Assembly: GCF_014646695.1 (NCBI RefSeq)
Contig: NZ_BMNT01000005.1
Span: 122,770 to 186,769 of the forward strand
Source of the DNA: Sphaerisporangium melleum
GTDB lineage: Bacteria; Actinomycetota; Actinomycetes; Streptosporangiales; Streptosporangiaceae
DNA: 64,000 nucleotides
Direction: 5' to 3'
Shown here: piece by piece, positions 24,270 through 34,234 of the stretch
Numbering within the stretch: position 1 is the first letter of the stretch
Layout: every line of letters starts with the position of its first letter
Notes under the pieces: generated by a model
Seen by the model: only the letters and a program-made list of their open reading frames with translations
What the model was told of the DNA's origin: nothing
Databases searched by the model: none
Program-made: the position numbers and the translations under genes

Positions 24270-24469
24270 GACAGCACGCAACCACCGCTCTCGAGGGTGC
24301 CCCCGGAGCAGGTGCCGGCGCGCCGTGCCTCCCCGCACCTGCTCGGCTTCGACCGCGACCATGGTCGTTGGCCTGCCTCTCGGCACATTCTTGTCGGACG
24401 CTCACAAGGAGATCTCGGCCGAACCCAGCACACCCACCAATACCTTACGTAATAATAAGACCACGGAAA

Positions 24470-24497
24470 GTAATAAGAGGTGATAGAAGCTCTGTAG
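24470..24497 (+). promoter_or_regulatory. Conserved upstream element of XRE regulator copy 2
   Basis: GTAATAAGAGGTGATAGAAG, continuing CTCTGTAG, matches the element at 12945-12972 with few changes, while flanks differ. It lies 43 bp before the GTG start of the second copy, the same distance class as in copy 1. Confidence 0.5.
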
Positions 24498-24539
24498 CGC
24501 GGTCCAGGTAGGGCCGTGCTTGAGTATGAGGGGGCGCCC

Positions 24540-25862
24540 GTGAGTACGGATTCGATCGATCCGCATGCCTCGGTGTGGCATCTGTACGGGGCTGTGATGC
24601 GGCACCTGCGGGAGAGCAAGCGCAATCTCGGGCTGCGCCGGGCCGGGGAAATGATGTACACCGACTTCTCAAATCTGGCCAAATGGGAACGCGGCGAACG
24701 CGTTCCCCCGGCGGACATGGTCCAGCGGCTGGACCAGGTGTACGACGCCCGGGGCATCCTGGCGGCCTTGTACGAAGTGCTGGTCGATTTCAAAACCGCC
24801 ACCGAATCAGCCCAGCGGTACGCGGGTAGAACCCTGGAAAACCCCGCATATGCCAACGGAGACGACGACATGGAACGTCGAGCCGCCCTCCACCTCCTCG
24901 CCGGACTCGGCACCCTCGGCACGTTCGGCACCCTCGGCATCACCGCCGAACCCGTCCGCGAACTCCTCGACCGCTCGTACGACTACCCGCACCGCGACCT
25001 CGCCGACTGGGAACTCGCCTGCGCCGACCACCTCCACGCCCTGCGCACCCGCCCCTGCCACCAGGTCGTCGCCGACCTGTCCATCGACCTGGCAGCGGTC
25101 CGCCGCCAATCGCAGACATCCACCCCAGCCGAGGCGACCGAACTCCAGCGCATCATCGCCATGCTCGCGTCGCTCCAGGCCAACGCGCTGAGCAGGCTCG
25201 GAGCACACGGCGCGGCTCTCCGCTGGTGGCACAACTCGCGCCAGGCCGCCGATGCCTCGGGAGACCTGGAACTGCGACTCGTCGTCCGAGCCGAGGAAAC
25301 CGGCCACGGCCTCTACGGCCAGCGCGCCCCCGAAACGATCCTGTGCATGGTCCGCGACGCCCAACAGCTCAGTGACAAGCCCTTCCCGAGCCTGCTGAGC
25401 ACCGAGGCCAAGGCACTGTCCATGCTCGGCAGACACGACGAGGCACTCAATACGCTGACCGCCCTGCACAAGGCGGTCGACACGGGCGGCAGCGACCGGT
25501 ACGGCTTCTGGAAGCAGGAGGGAACCCACTTCGCGGAAAGCTGGGTGTGCGCCGGAGTAGGTGACGAGGCCGCAGCCGGCACCGCGCGGGAGAAGGTGCT
25601 GGAGCTCACCCGCGACTACGTCTATCCGACCAATGTCCATCTCCACGGCGCTCTCTGCACCGTGACCCAAGGCGGGATCGACGAGGGCCTACACCAGGCG
25701 TCGGCGACGATAGACGCGGTCAGCCCCGCCTACCGCACTCACCACATCCTCGAAACCGCCAACCTGATAATCCGTGCCGTCCCCCACGACCAGCGCACCC
25801 GTCCCGCCGTCACCGAGTTCCGCGAACTCCTGGCCGCCACGCCTCCTCCGCAACGCGCCTGA
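24540..25862 (+). CDS. XRE-family regulator with TPR-like C-terminal domain, copy 2
   Basis: A 440-aa paralogue of the gene at 13018: same length, same GTG start context (GCGCCC-GTG), nearly identical first 150 residues, and about 70% visible similarity later. Divergence starts after the hinge (GTLGITAEPVRELL) and is concentrated in the sensor-like repeats, so the two may bind similar DNA but respond to different ligands or partners. Both copies point the same way and frame the 10-kb block with dnaE and the peptide cluster, giving long direct repeats that could recombine. Confidence 0.85.
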   Translation: MSTDSIDPHASVWHLYGAVMRHLRESKRNLGLRRAGEMMYTDFSNLAKWERGERVPPADMVQRLDQVYDARGILAALYEVLVDFKTATESAQRYAGRTLENPAYANGDDDMERRAALHLLAGLGTLGTFGTLGITAEPVRELLDRSYDYPHRDLADWELACADHLHALRTRPCHQVVADLSIDLAAVRRQSQTSTPAEATELQRIIAMLASLQANALSRLGAHGAALRWWHNSRQAADASGDLELRLVVRAEETGHGLYGQRAPETILCMVRDAQQLSDKPFPSLLSTEAKALSMLGRHDEALNTLTALHKAVDTGGSDRYGFWKQEGTHFAESWVCAGVGDEAAAGTAREKVLELTRDYVYPTNVHLHGALCTVTQGGIDEGLHQASATIDAVSPAYRTHHILETANLIIRAVPHDQRTRPAVTEFRELLAATPPPQRA

Positions 25863-25913
25863 CGTACGGACTCGTCCTCCGGTGTGGGCGGAAGCCCTTG
25901 CCGGACCAGGTGC

Positions 25914-25943
25914 GGGACTCCAGCGCTGACGCGCTGGAGTCCC
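25914..25943. terminator. Bidirectional terminator between XRE copy 2 and hsdM
   Basis: The arms GGGACTCCAGCGC (25914-25926) and GCGCTGGAGTCCC (25931-25943) form a perfect 13-bp stem with a TGAC loop, between two convergent stops (25862 and 25970). A C-rich tail follows instead of a T-run. Confidence 0.8.
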
Positions 25944-25969
25944 CCCCTCCTGCACCTCACCAGAAATGT

Positions 25970-27475
25970 CTACGCGTCGGCGGACCTGGCCTTCGCCTGC
26001 TGGAGCGCCTCAGCGATGGCGGCGAACTCGCTGAGCGCGGCCTCCAGGTCCTCCACGATCTCCTGGGCGATCACCTCGGGCGGCAGCAGCGAGTCGGCGT
26101 CCTCCAGCGAGGGGTCCTTCAGCCAACTGATGTCGAGGTTGACCTTGTCCCGCGCGATCAGCTCCTCGTAGGCGAACGGCCGGAACCGCTCGGTCTCGAC
26201 CCGGTGCTTGTGCGGCTCCCCCGGCCGGTAGCACTTGACGAAATCGTCCAGATGGTCGCGGCGGAGCGGGTTCTGCTTCAACGTGAAGTGCTGGCCGACG
26301 CGGAAGTCATAGACCCACAGCGTTTCCGTCCACGCCTCGCCGGGACGGGCTTCCTTCTTGTCGAAGAACAGCACGTTGGCCTTGACCCCGCCGGCGTAGA
26401 AGATGCCGGTCGGCAGCCGCAGCAGCGTGTGCACGTCGAACTGCTTGAGCAGCCGCCGCCGTACGGTCTCGCCGGCCCCGCCCTCGAACAGCACGTTGTC
26501 CGGGACGACCACCCCGGCCCGGCCGGGGATGGCGAGCATCGAGGCGATGTGCTGGACGAAGTTGAGCTGCTTGTTGGTCGTGGTGGTCCAGAAGTCGTTG
26601 CGGGTGTACGAGATCGCCTCACGGTCCGCCCGGCCGTCCTCGCCGATCACCGTGATCGAGGACTTCTTGCCGAACGGCGGATTGGCCAGTACGACGCTCG
26701 GGTGCCGGGCCGGCGGCTCGGCCAGCGCGTCCCGGACGTCGATCAGCGACGGCCCATTGGGCTTGCCGATGCCGTGCACGATCATGTTCATCGCGGCAAG
26801 CCGCGCGGTGCCGTCCACCAGCTCGGTACCGCTGATCCCACCGAGGGCGAGCCGGTCGCGCTGCTCGGGGGTGAGGCTGGAACCGTAGCGATCGACGATG
26901 TACTCGTGCGCCGCCAGTAGGAAGCCTCCGGTGCCACAGGCCGGGTCGGCGATCGTGTCGTCCGGCCCCGGCTGGAGGCAGTCGACCATGGCCGAGATCA
27001 GCGCACGCGGGGTGAAGTACTGCCCGGCCCCGGTCTTGACGTCCTCGGCCCCCTTCGCGAGCAGTTCCTCGTAGGCGTCCCCCTTGACGTCGGACCCCTG
27101 GCTCGACCAGTTCTCCTTGCCGATCAGATCGACGATCAGCCGCTTGAGCTTCGCCGGATCCTGAATCCGATTCTGCGCCTTCCGGAAGATCACGCCGAGC
27201 GTTCCAGGCTGTTTGCCGAGCTGCTCCAACGTCTCCCGATAAGCCGACTCCAGTTTCGGGCCTTCCAGATCAAGCAACGCCTGCCACCGAGCCGCCACCC
27301 CAGCCAACGCCGTATCCGGATTCAGCCGCCGATTGGCCCGCTCATGCGCCATCTTCAAAAAGAGCAAATAGGTGAGCTGCTCTACATAGTCGATCGTGGA
27401 CACACCGTCATCGCGAAGGACATCACAGTAGTTCCACAGCTTCGCGACCAACCGTCGCGTGTCCACCGCACTCAA
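25970..27475 (-). CDS. hsdM: Type I restriction-modification methyltransferase subunit HsdM
   Basis: A 501-aa N6-adenine methyltransferase. An N-terminal helical domain (VEQLTYLLFLKMAHER) is followed by the SAM motif ADPACGTGGF at 176-185 and the catalytic NPPF at 265-268. It works with HsdS to methylate the recognition site and with HsdR to form the restriction complex. It starts at a TTG overlapping the hsdS stop (TTGA). It is the last gene of the three-gene unit; length and motifs are normal, so the enzyme looks intact. Confidence 0.96.
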   Translation of the reverse strand: MSAVDTRRLVAKLWNYCDVLRDDGVSTIDYVEQLTYLLFLKMAHERANRRLNPDTALAGVAARWQALLDLEGPKLESAYRETLEQLGKQPGTLGVIFRKAQNRIQDPAKLKRLIVDLIGKENWSSQGSDVKGDAYEELLAKGAEDVKTGAGQYFTPRALISAMVDCLQPGPDDTIADPACGTGGFLLAAHEYIVDRYGSSLTPEQRDRLALGGISGTELVDGTARLAAMNMIVHGIGKPNGPSLIDVRDALAEPPARHPSVVLANPPFGKKSSITVIGEDGRADREAISYTRNDFWTTTTNKQLNFVQHIASMLAIPGRAGVVVPDNVLFEGGAGETVRRRLLKQFDVHTLLRLPTGIFYAGGVKANVLFFDKKEARPGEAWTETLWVYDFRVGQHFTLKQNPLRRDHLDDFVKCYRPGEPHKHRVETERFRPFAYEELIARDKVNLDISWLKDPSLEDADSLLPPEVIAQEIVEDLEAALSEFAAIAEALQQAKARSADA

Positions 27476-29025
27476 ATCAATGTCCCCTGTTCTGATGTTT
27501 CATCACATTTCGCACGACTACTGCGCTTTCCCTCGATTGATTTCTGCCTGGTACGGCTGCCCTGGCGGTTAGCAACCCGCACGGCACCCCGCTCCGTCTT
27601 AATCTGCTCCAGCAGCATCGAAGCAGGCTCATCCTGCGGATTTTGCGCAATCAAATGACCCGAAATGGCGTCTGCCAGTAGAGCCCTACGGAGATGCATG
27701 ATGCGAACCTTGGACCGAAGCACAACTCCAGCCATCCGCACCATTAACGAAAGCCCTTCTTTCACAGTAGCAACAATTCGCTCCTGTTCGGAAAGCGGGG
27801 GCAACGGCACCAGGAAACGATCTATCTGCCAGCTGTGAATATGCTGTATCAGACTGCCGCCATTAAGCCGATCTACGAACCGCCGAAAGATGGGCGATCG
27901 AAATACCAGCCACACGTATTCAATATTTGCCGCAACAGGAGTGAGCCTCGCCAGCCGTTGATTCAAAAGGGCCTCTTCGCCAGCCCCGGTCAGACAAACA
28001 CGCCCTAGGAACTGGTCCTTAAGGGACTGGGCAGTCAAATTCATCACGAGCGCTTGCCCTCGGATTAAATACGCTTCACGCTTCTTCATATACTCGACTG
28101 GAAGGTACCGCGTGTTCGATGACGACCATTCCAGACGCCCGGACGAGTGTAGATTTCCTGGGCGGATGAGACGAATCCCCTTGGAGGCGTAGTCCGCCGA
28201 CGGGAAGGCCACCCCATTTAGAGTTCTTCCCAGCTCCCTCCATTGCACCCACCGCCAACTTTCTGGAAGGTCGACAGGCGCCAAAACCTCTTTTGCTGCC
28301 GACGGCAGGTCTCGACGATTGCTATCGTCACGCGACCTTTCACCACCCAGAAGGGTCTTAGATCTCGAAATGAGGTCCACTACAGATCCGTCGGTCCCAT
28401 CCCGACTCGACAATCCTCCCGTGACTGCGGATTGCAGTAGCGACGCAAAATACATTTCCATCTTGCCACTCACGGCATCAAGAGACTTCTCCCCTTTATC
28501 TAAATGAGATAAGCACCCTTCGATAGCTGCGATGATTCTGTGCTGCTCCGCAAGAGGGGGAACTGGGAACAGTAATTCCATCAGGCGGGAGGCCTCTATG
28601 GATGCAACTGTGGTTCCAGCTTTTCGGCAGTCCCGCAAAATGTTCCCCTCTAGGGAGCGAAGCCCCCACGCAATCCAACGAGGGTCGATTCCGCCGAGGG
28701 GAACCACCGCTTTCATGTCCTGATTGAGAGTGGTCGCGAAGGGGACGAGTCCGATTGGAAGCTTGCGTTCCAGAATTCCCGAGCGGACGACGATGGCAAC
28801 TGAGCCAGCAGGCACAAGTCGAACTGCAGAGCTTTCCACTGCGACTTCGGTGATGTGATCCTGCGTCTTCAATATGACGTCCGTCCCCATGTCCTTTGGC
28901 GATAGCCAGGGAACCGATCCGTTATCCCAGAAGTCCGCACGGGCCTTTGACGGTGTTCCTCCGCCGTACCAAGTGCCAAGGTCACCTAGGGGTACACGTT
29001 CCCAGCCGGAGGGAAGGTCGGTCAT
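27472..29025 (-). CDS. hsdS: Type I restriction-modification specificity subunit HsdS
   Basis: A 517-aa DNA-recognition subunit with two target-recognition domains (about residues 5-165 and 265-410). Each ends in the conserved central repeat start: PPLAEQHRII and PPLSEQERIV, followed by long helices that set the spacing between half-sites. A basic tail of about 60 residues after the second helix is longer than usual. Base composition is visibly more AT-rich than hsdM and hsdR, as is common in exchanged specificity genes. The ATG overlaps the hsdR stop (ATGA). The recognised sequence cannot be read from this. Confidence 0.95.
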   Translation of the reverse strand: MTDLPSGWERVPLGDLGTWYGGGTPSKARADFWDNGSVPWLSPKDMGTDVILKTQDHITEVAVESSAVRLVPAGSVAIVVRSGILERKLPIGLVPFATTLNQDMKAVVPLGGIDPRWIAWGLRSLEGNILRDCRKAGTTVASIEASRLMELLFPVPPLAEQHRIIAAIEGCLSHLDKGEKSLDAVSGKMEMYFASLLQSAVTGGLSSRDGTDGSVVDLISRSKTLLGGERSRDDSNRRDLPSAAKEVLAPVDLPESWRWVQWRELGRTLNGVAFPSADYASKGIRLIRPGNLHSSGRLEWSSSNTRYLPVEYMKKREAYLIRGQALVMNLTAQSLKDQFLGRVCLTGAGEEALLNQRLARLTPVAANIEYVWLVFRSPIFRRFVDRLNGGSLIQHIHSWQIDRFLVPLPPLSEQERIVATVKEGLSLMVRMAGVVLRSKVRIMHLRRALLADAISGHLIAQNPQDEPASMLLEQIKTERGAVRVANRQGSRTRQKSIEGKRSSRAKCDETSEQGTLI

Positions 29026-32000
29026 GCGGTGAGGTTCCTGTTCAGGTCGTCGAGGAGGGATTCGGCGCGGTCGTCGCCGAAGGCGTAGAGGAAGCCGTCG
29101 GTGCCGCCGCGTTCGGTGAAGGGGGCCTTGTCCAGGTCTTCGTGGTCGAAGACGGCGCTACCCGCGACCACGTCGCGGATCTGTTCCAGCCACCAGACCT
29201 GGTCGGGGCTGAAGCGGACGCCGGCCTGTTCCTGGCGGGCGAGCCAGTTGGTGAAGCGTTCTTCGATGACGCTGCGGTGCGGCCGGGGCTGTCCGTCGAT
29301 GAGTCCGAGTTCGAAGCGGATGAGCTGGATCAGGTCGCCGGCGCCGTACCGGGTCCCCTGCCGGGCGGCGGCCTTGCCGACCTGCTCGTACGCCTCCCAC
29401 AGCCGGTCGGGGGTCCACTGGTAGGGCGGGCGGGCCAGCCGGGAGGTGAGTTCCTTGAGCTGCCGGTAGACCTCGCGCCCGGCGGTGCCGCTGCGGTAGG
29501 CGATCTCCAGCGCGGTCAGCTCGTCCCGGTGCTCCTTGACGTAATCGGCCCAGGAGGTGACGACGCGTTCAGCGGTCTCACCCCGGTCCACACCGCGCGC
29601 TTCGAGCAGGTTGTCCGGGTTGACCTCGTCGTATACGACGTCGTGTGCGCGACGGATGTCGAGCAGCCGCTGCCGGAGCTCCGGGTCGGCCAGCGGTTCG
29701 ACGGCCTGTTCCACCAGCCGGCGTTCCCAGCCCTTGCCGGTCCGCCGGGCCTCGTCCAGCACGTCGGGGTCGTTGCAGCGAGCCAGGCTGCGCACCACCT
29801 CGGTCATTGGCCGGGCGGCGAGCCGTTCCAGCTCCGCGCGTTCCTCGGGGGTGATCTGCTTGTTGAGCCGGGCGAGCCGGGAGGCCAGGGTCGAGGTCTC
29901 GTCCAGGGTCAGGCTGAGCGTGCCGGCCTTCTTGAGCAGCCGTTCCAGGCTGATCTGCCGTTCGGTGTGCTTCTCCAGCGGGGAGGCGTCCACCCGCTCG
30001 GAGTCGGTGACGCCGACCGCATCGACCAGTACGAACCGGTCTTTGGCGGCGACGTCGGGGGTGACGGAGTGCAGCTCGTCGGGGTCGATGCTGCGGGCGC
30101 CGCGTCCCTTCATCTGCTCGAACATCGCCCAGCTCTTCACCTCGTTGAGGAAGAAGACGCACTCCAGGGGCTTGATGTCGGTGCCCGTGGCGATCATGTT
30201 GACGGTGACCGCGATGCGTAACTCCGGGTTGTTGCGGAAGGCCGCGATGAGCTTGTCCGGGTTCCTCGCCGTGTAGGTGATCTTCTGGCAGAAGTCGTTG
30301 TCCTGGTCGAAGATCTGGCGGACCATGGCGACGATCTCCTCGGCGTGGTTCTCGTCCACCGCGAAGATCAGCGTCTTGGGCACGTACTTCCGCTCGGGCT
30401 GCCCCGGCTCGCGAGGGAAGATCTCGGTGAACAGCCGGTCGCGGAACGTCTCCAGGACCAGCTTGAGCTGGCCCTTGCTCACCACCTTCCGGCCGAGCTG
30501 GCGGCCGGTGTAGGTGAAGTCGTCGTCCAGCTCCTCGTACCGCTGCGCCCGGGTCTTGCGGTCCAGCTTGGGCACGACGATGCCCTCGGGGATGACCGCG
30601 CCCTGCTCGCCGATCTCGGTGCGGATCCGGAAGACGTTGAAGTCGACGTTGACCCCGTCGGCGACCGCCTCGGTGTAGGTGTACTCGCTCACCAGGTTCT
30701 GATGGAAGAAGCCAAAGGTCTGCGCGACCGGGGTCGCGGTCAGGCCCACGACGAACGCGTCGAAGTACTCGATGACCGCGCGCCACAGACCGTAGATGGA
30801 CCGGTGGCACTCGTCCACGATGATCAGGTCGAAGGTCTCCGGCGGGATCTTCGGGTTGTACTCGACACCGACCGCTTCTTCGATGTCGTAGGAGTCGAGC
30901 GCCTCGTCCTCGGTGTCTGCGGAGGGGATCTCCTTGCCCTTGAGCATGGCGTAGAGCCGCTGGACCGTGCAGATCACGACCTTGGAGGAGTCGAGCATGT
31001 CGGCGCCCGCGAGCCGCTGCACGTTGTACAGGTCGCTGAACTTGCGGCCGTCGTCGGGCGTGACGTAGTTGGTGAACTCGGTGAGCGCCTGCTTGCCCAG
31101 GTTGTTCCGGTCCACCAGGAACAGGACACGCTGTGCCCCGGCGTGCCGGAGCAGCCGGTAGGACGAGGTGACCGCGGTGTAGGTCTTGCCCGCCCCGGTC
31201 GCCATCTGGATCAGCGAACGCGGCTCGTTGCGGGCGAGCGCCGCCTCCAGTCCCTGTACGGCACGCACCTGCGCCGGGCGCAGCCCCCTCTCCGACAGCT
31301 CCGGCAGGCCGCGGTGCAGCTTGGCGCGGAAGGTCTGCGCCGACTCGTCCTCCTCGGCCGCACGCATCCACCGGGCCAGCGTCTCGGGGCGGTGGAAGGA
31401 GAACACCTCGCGGGAGCGGGGGGTGGGGTCGAGAGTGTTGGTGAAGTGGGTCTCGGTCGCCGTGGTCTCGTACCGGAACGGCAGCGGCATCCGCCACGCC
31501 TGCATCTGCTGGGACGCGGTCAGCCTCTCGGCGTAGCGGGCGGACTGCCGCTCCACCGCGCGCAGCGCCGTCCCCTCGCGTTTGGCCTCCACGACGCCGA
31601 CCAGCTTGCGGTCGGCGTACAGCAGGTAGTCGGCCGGGCCGCTGGCGGTGTACGCCTCGCGGACGGCCACCCCGTCGCCGGCGAACAGGTTCACCCGGTC
31701 GGCGTCCTGCACCTGCCAGCCGGCGGCGCGGAGCATCCGGTCGACCTCCTCGCGGACCTCCCGCTCGGTGCGCGGCTGCCGGGCCACGTGCACGGCCCGC
31801 GCGATGAGGTTGTCCCGCTCGGCGGCGGATGGCTTCTTGATCCTGGTGAGGCTGCGGGTGAACGCGTCCTCCATCTCGGTCAGGCGCGCGTTCAGCTCCT
31901 CGACCAGGGTCTGCAACCGATCGCGGTCGGCGGTCGCCCGCTGAAGCTGGTGCTGGGCCTCGATGCGCGCCTGAGCCTCGGCCTCCAGCAGGGTGGCCTT

Positions 32001-32552
32001 CTCGTCCCGGGTGACCAGGGCCTCGGCCAGCCGTTCGCGGTGGGCGGCCAGCTCGGCGCGGAGCTGGTCGAGCTGGGCCTGCTCGGCCGCGTTCCCCGCC
32101 TGGGTCGCCTCCGGGTCGGCGGGCGGCACGAACGCGAAGGTGCGCTGGTCGCCGGGCCGCAGCGACCGGTGGAACCAGAGCCCGAGCTCGAAGCAGAGCT
32201 TCACGCAGTTGAGCGCGGCGCGGACGTCCCCGTAGTGGGTGTGCACGGCCCGGTTGCCGGAGGCCCGTACCTGGTCGAACGCCTGGCGGATCTCCGGGAC
32301 CAGCACGCCGGCCCGGCTCAGCGCGTGGACGCGGCCCTTCTGGTCGTCCTGCCGGACGGAGGTGTTGGTGAGCCGGACCAGCATCTTGGCCAGGATCTCG
32401 GTGAACCGCCGCGCCTTGTACATCGCGGCGTCGGGGTCGGTGTGCACGTGCGACTCGGCGGAGACGCCGTCCAGGACGAGCATCGGTTCATGCGGCAGCA
32501 GAAAGCCGAAGTTGGGCGATCGCTGCGCCAGCTCCTGGATATGCGTGCTCAT
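29022..32552 (-). CDS. hsdR: Type I restriction endonuclease subunit HsdR
   Basis: A 1176-aa motor-nuclease subunit. The N-terminal part resembles a DUF4145-like domain with a coiled coil (about residues 150-240). The PD-(D/E)xK nuclease site is ADYLLYADRK and VVEAKREG near residue 325. Helicase motifs are MATGAGKT, DECHRS, TATP and QMKGRGAR. A helical tail then binds the methyltransferase. It is the first gene of the R-S-M operon, with ATG 32552 after GGTGGGAC. All core motifs are present, so the system looks active. Confidence 0.95.
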   Translation of the reverse strand: MSTHIQELAQRSPNFGFLLPHEPMLVLDGVSAESHVHTDPDAAMYKARRFTEILAKMLVRLTNTSVRQDDQKGRVHALSRAGVLVPEIRQAFDQVRASGNRAVHTHYGDVRAALNCVKLCFELGLWFHRSLRPGDQRTFAFVPPADPEATQAGNAAEQAQLDQLRAELAAHRERLAEALVTRDEKATLLEAEAQARIEAQHQLQRATADRDRLQTLVEELNARLTEMEDAFTRSLTRIKKPSAAERDNLIARAVHVARQPRTEREVREEVDRMLRAAGWQVQDADRVNLFAGDGVAVREAYTASGPADYLLYADRKLVGVVEAKREGTALRAVERQSARYAERLTASQQMQAWRMPLPFRYETTATETHFTNTLDPTPRSREVFSFHRPETLARWMRAAEEDESAQTFRAKLHRGLPELSERGLRPAQVRAVQGLEAALARNEPRSLIQMATGAGKTYTAVTSSYRLLRHAGAQRVLFLVDRNNLGKQALTEFTNYVTPDDGRKFSDLYNVQRLAGADMLDSSKVVICTVQRLYAMLKGKEIPSADTEDEALDSYDIEEAVGVEYNPKIPPETFDLIIVDECHRSIYGLWRAVIEYFDAFVVGLTATPVAQTFGFFHQNLVSEYTYTEAVADGVNVDFNVFRIRTEIGEQGAVIPEGIVVPKLDRKTRAQRYEELDDDFTYTGRQLGRKVVSKGQLKLVLETFRDRLFTEIFPREPGQPERKYVPKTLIFAVDENHAEEIVAMVRQIFDQDNDFCQKITYTARNPDKLIAAFRNNPELRIAVTVNMIATGTDIKPLECVFFLNEVKSWAMFEQMKGRGARSIDPDELHSVTPDVAAKDRFVLVDAVGVTDSERVDASPLEKHTERQISLERLLKKAGTLSLTLDETSTLASRLARLNKQITPEERAELERLAARPMTEVVRSLARCNDPDVLDEARRTGKGWERRLVEQAVEPLADPELRQRLLDIRRAHDVVYDEVNPDNLLEARGVDRGETAERVVTSWADYVKEHRDELTALEIAYRSGTAGREVYRQLKELTSRLARPPYQWTPDRLWEAYEQVGKAAARQGTRYGAGDLIQLIRFELGLIDGQPRPHRSVIEERFTNWLARQEQAGVRFSPDQVWWLEQIRDVVAGSAVFDHEDLDKAPFTERGGTDGFLYAFGDDRAESLLDDLNRNLTA

Positions 32553-32986
32553 CCTGCAAGTCCCACCTGTTCATCGTCATCCGTGATCAACAGAGCCTTG
32601 CAGGTTATCTCAAGTTCGCGGCCGGAACTACTGATCAATGGGTATTGATTCACGCTCGACGATAATCATCACGGCACGTATTCATAAAGGCGCGATGAGC
32701 GAATGATAACGGCCGTCCATAATTCTCCGCCCGCTTTGGTGGCGAGGAAGAGGGACGACCCCCGTGCGGGATGAAGGCGGCGCCGCTCGGTCCTGCGGAC
32801 CCGCGCGACCGGCGCACGGGCCGACCGCCGGAATGCGGGGAGAGCGCCGAGATCCGTCCCGCGCGACGGCCATCGTTCCGGCGCAGGCCGAGAACCACGT
32901 GGACCGAATTGCCGAAATACCTGCCTCCCCGCGTGCTGGATGGATAAGATCGCGCAAAAGTTACCAAAGGTACTCGGGGGACGAAA
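32553..32986. other. Intergenic region, 434 bp
   Basis: This is the divergent space between hsdR and the serine hydrolase. No ORF with good codon structure is seen. The hsdR-proximal 150 bp is AT-richer than the rest and probably carries the hsdR promoter; the serine-hydrolase promoter should lie near 32940-32980, where TAAGAT occurs at 32944. Confidence 0.5.
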
Positions 32987-34234
32987 GTGACGCTCAGTCG
33001 GCGTGAAGTGTTCAAGGTGAGCGCCGGGCTGGTGCCCGCGATCGCGCTGTCCGGATCGCCGGCGTACGCGGCGGGAGCGCCCACCCTCACGGCCACGGGC
33101 ACCGCGCCCTCGCAGCTGGCCGCGCTCGACACCGTGATGAAGACCTACATCAAAGAGCGGAACATCCCCTGCGCCCAGCTCGCCGCCGTCAAGAACGGCA
33201 AGCTCGTCCTGGCCCGGGGATACCGCTACAGCAGCGACACGACCGTCCCGGCCGTGCAGCCGACCTCGCTGTTCCGGATCGCGAGTCTCAGCAAGAACAT
33301 CACCGCCGCGGCGGTCCTGCGGCTGGCCCAGGACGGCAAGGTGTCGCTCGGGGCGAAGGTGGCCGAGCTGCTCGGCCTGCCGACCACGACCGACCCGCGG
33401 CTGAAGGACGTCACCCTGTGGCGCCTGATGCAGCACACCGGCGGCTGGGACCGCGACATCTCCGGCGACTACCTGATGGCCGATCGGACCATCGCCGCCA
33501 AGCTCGGCATGTCGCTGCCGATCGGCAAGAGCGACATCGTCGCCTACGCCGGCGGCCGACCGCTGGACTTCGCGCCGGGCGCCCGGATGGCCTACAGCAA
33601 CTACGGCTACCTGCTGCTCGGCCTGGTCATCGAGAAGGTGTCGGGACAGAGCTACGAGTCGTACGTGAAGCAGAAGCTGCTCGCTCCGGCCGGCGTCACC
33701 CGCATGCGGCTCGGCCGTGGCCTGAGGTCGCAGGCCGCGGCGGGCGAGGTGCCGTACTACTCGCAGTACACCTCCAAGACCGTGCTGGACGACTCGGGCA
33801 CCATCGTGCCGGCGCCGTACGGCGGCTTCAACATGGGAAACCACGACGCCAACGGCGGCTGGCTGGCCTCGTCGGTCGACCTGGTCAGATGGGCCCGGAT
33901 CTTCGACGCCGCCGGCCCGGTGCTGAACGCCACCTCGATCACCCGGGCCTTCGCCAAGCCGGAGATCGGCGTCAGCGCGGACGGCTCCTGGTACGGGTGC
34001 GGCTGGTACGTACGCCAGGTGACCGGCCACCTCAACACCTGGCACAGCGGCAGCCTGCCCGGCACCTACAGCTACCTGGCCCGGCTACAGAAGGGCTTCA
34101 CCTACGCGGCCGTCTTCGACCAGCGCGAGGAAAGCGGCACCCTGGACTACGACGTGCTCAGCTCCCGGATGAACACCGCGTGGAACGGCGTCGCCACATG
34201 GCCGACCGGCGACCTCTTCCCCAAGTACCTCTGA
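32987..34234 (+). CDS. Tat-exported serine hydrolase, class C beta-lactamase/DD-peptidase fold
   Basis: A 415-aa protein with a twin-arginine signal (SRREVFKVSAGLVPAIALSG) cleaved near PAYAAG. The penicillin-binding fold motifs are S100-x-x-K103 (SLSK), YSN in RMAYSNYGYLL and HSGSLPG. The group includes DD-carboxypeptidases, esterases and beta-lactamases, so it acts outside the cytoplasm on peptidoglycan or an ester. It is related to the beta-lactamase-like proteins common in actinomycetes. The GTG at 32987 has GGGGGAC upstream. The exact activity is open. Confidence 0.88.
   Translation: MTLSRREVFKVSAGLVPAIALSGSPAYAAGAPTLTATGTAPSQLAALDTVMKTYIKERNIPCAQLAAVKNGKLVLARGYRYSSDTTVPAVQPTSLFRIASLSKNITAAAVLRLAQDGKVSLGAKVAELLGLPTTTDPRLKDVTLWRLMQHTGGWDRDISGDYLMADRTIAAKLGMSLPIGKSDIVAYAGGRPLDFAPGARMAYSNYGYLLLGLVIEKVSGQSYESYVKQKLLAPAGVTRMRLGRGLRSQAAAGEVPYYSQYTSKTVLDDSGTIVPAPYGGFNMGNHDANGGWLASSVDLVRWARIFDAAGPVLNATSITRAFAKPEIGVSADGSWYGCGWYVRQVTGHLNTWHSGSLPGTYSYLARLQKGFTYAAVFDQREESGTLDYDVLSSRMNTAWNGVATWPTGDLFPKYL

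Noticed and set aside
13018-25862. Insertion sequence or integrase-bounded island
   Set aside because: No transposase, integrase, terminal inverted repeats or tRNA attachment site was found; only the regulator direct repeats mark the ends.
29578-31497. A long minus-strand frame inside hsdR
   Set aside because: It is the +1 shadow of hsdR, rich in Arg/Ala/Gly without domain motifs, while hsdR in its own frame has all helicase and nuclease motifs.
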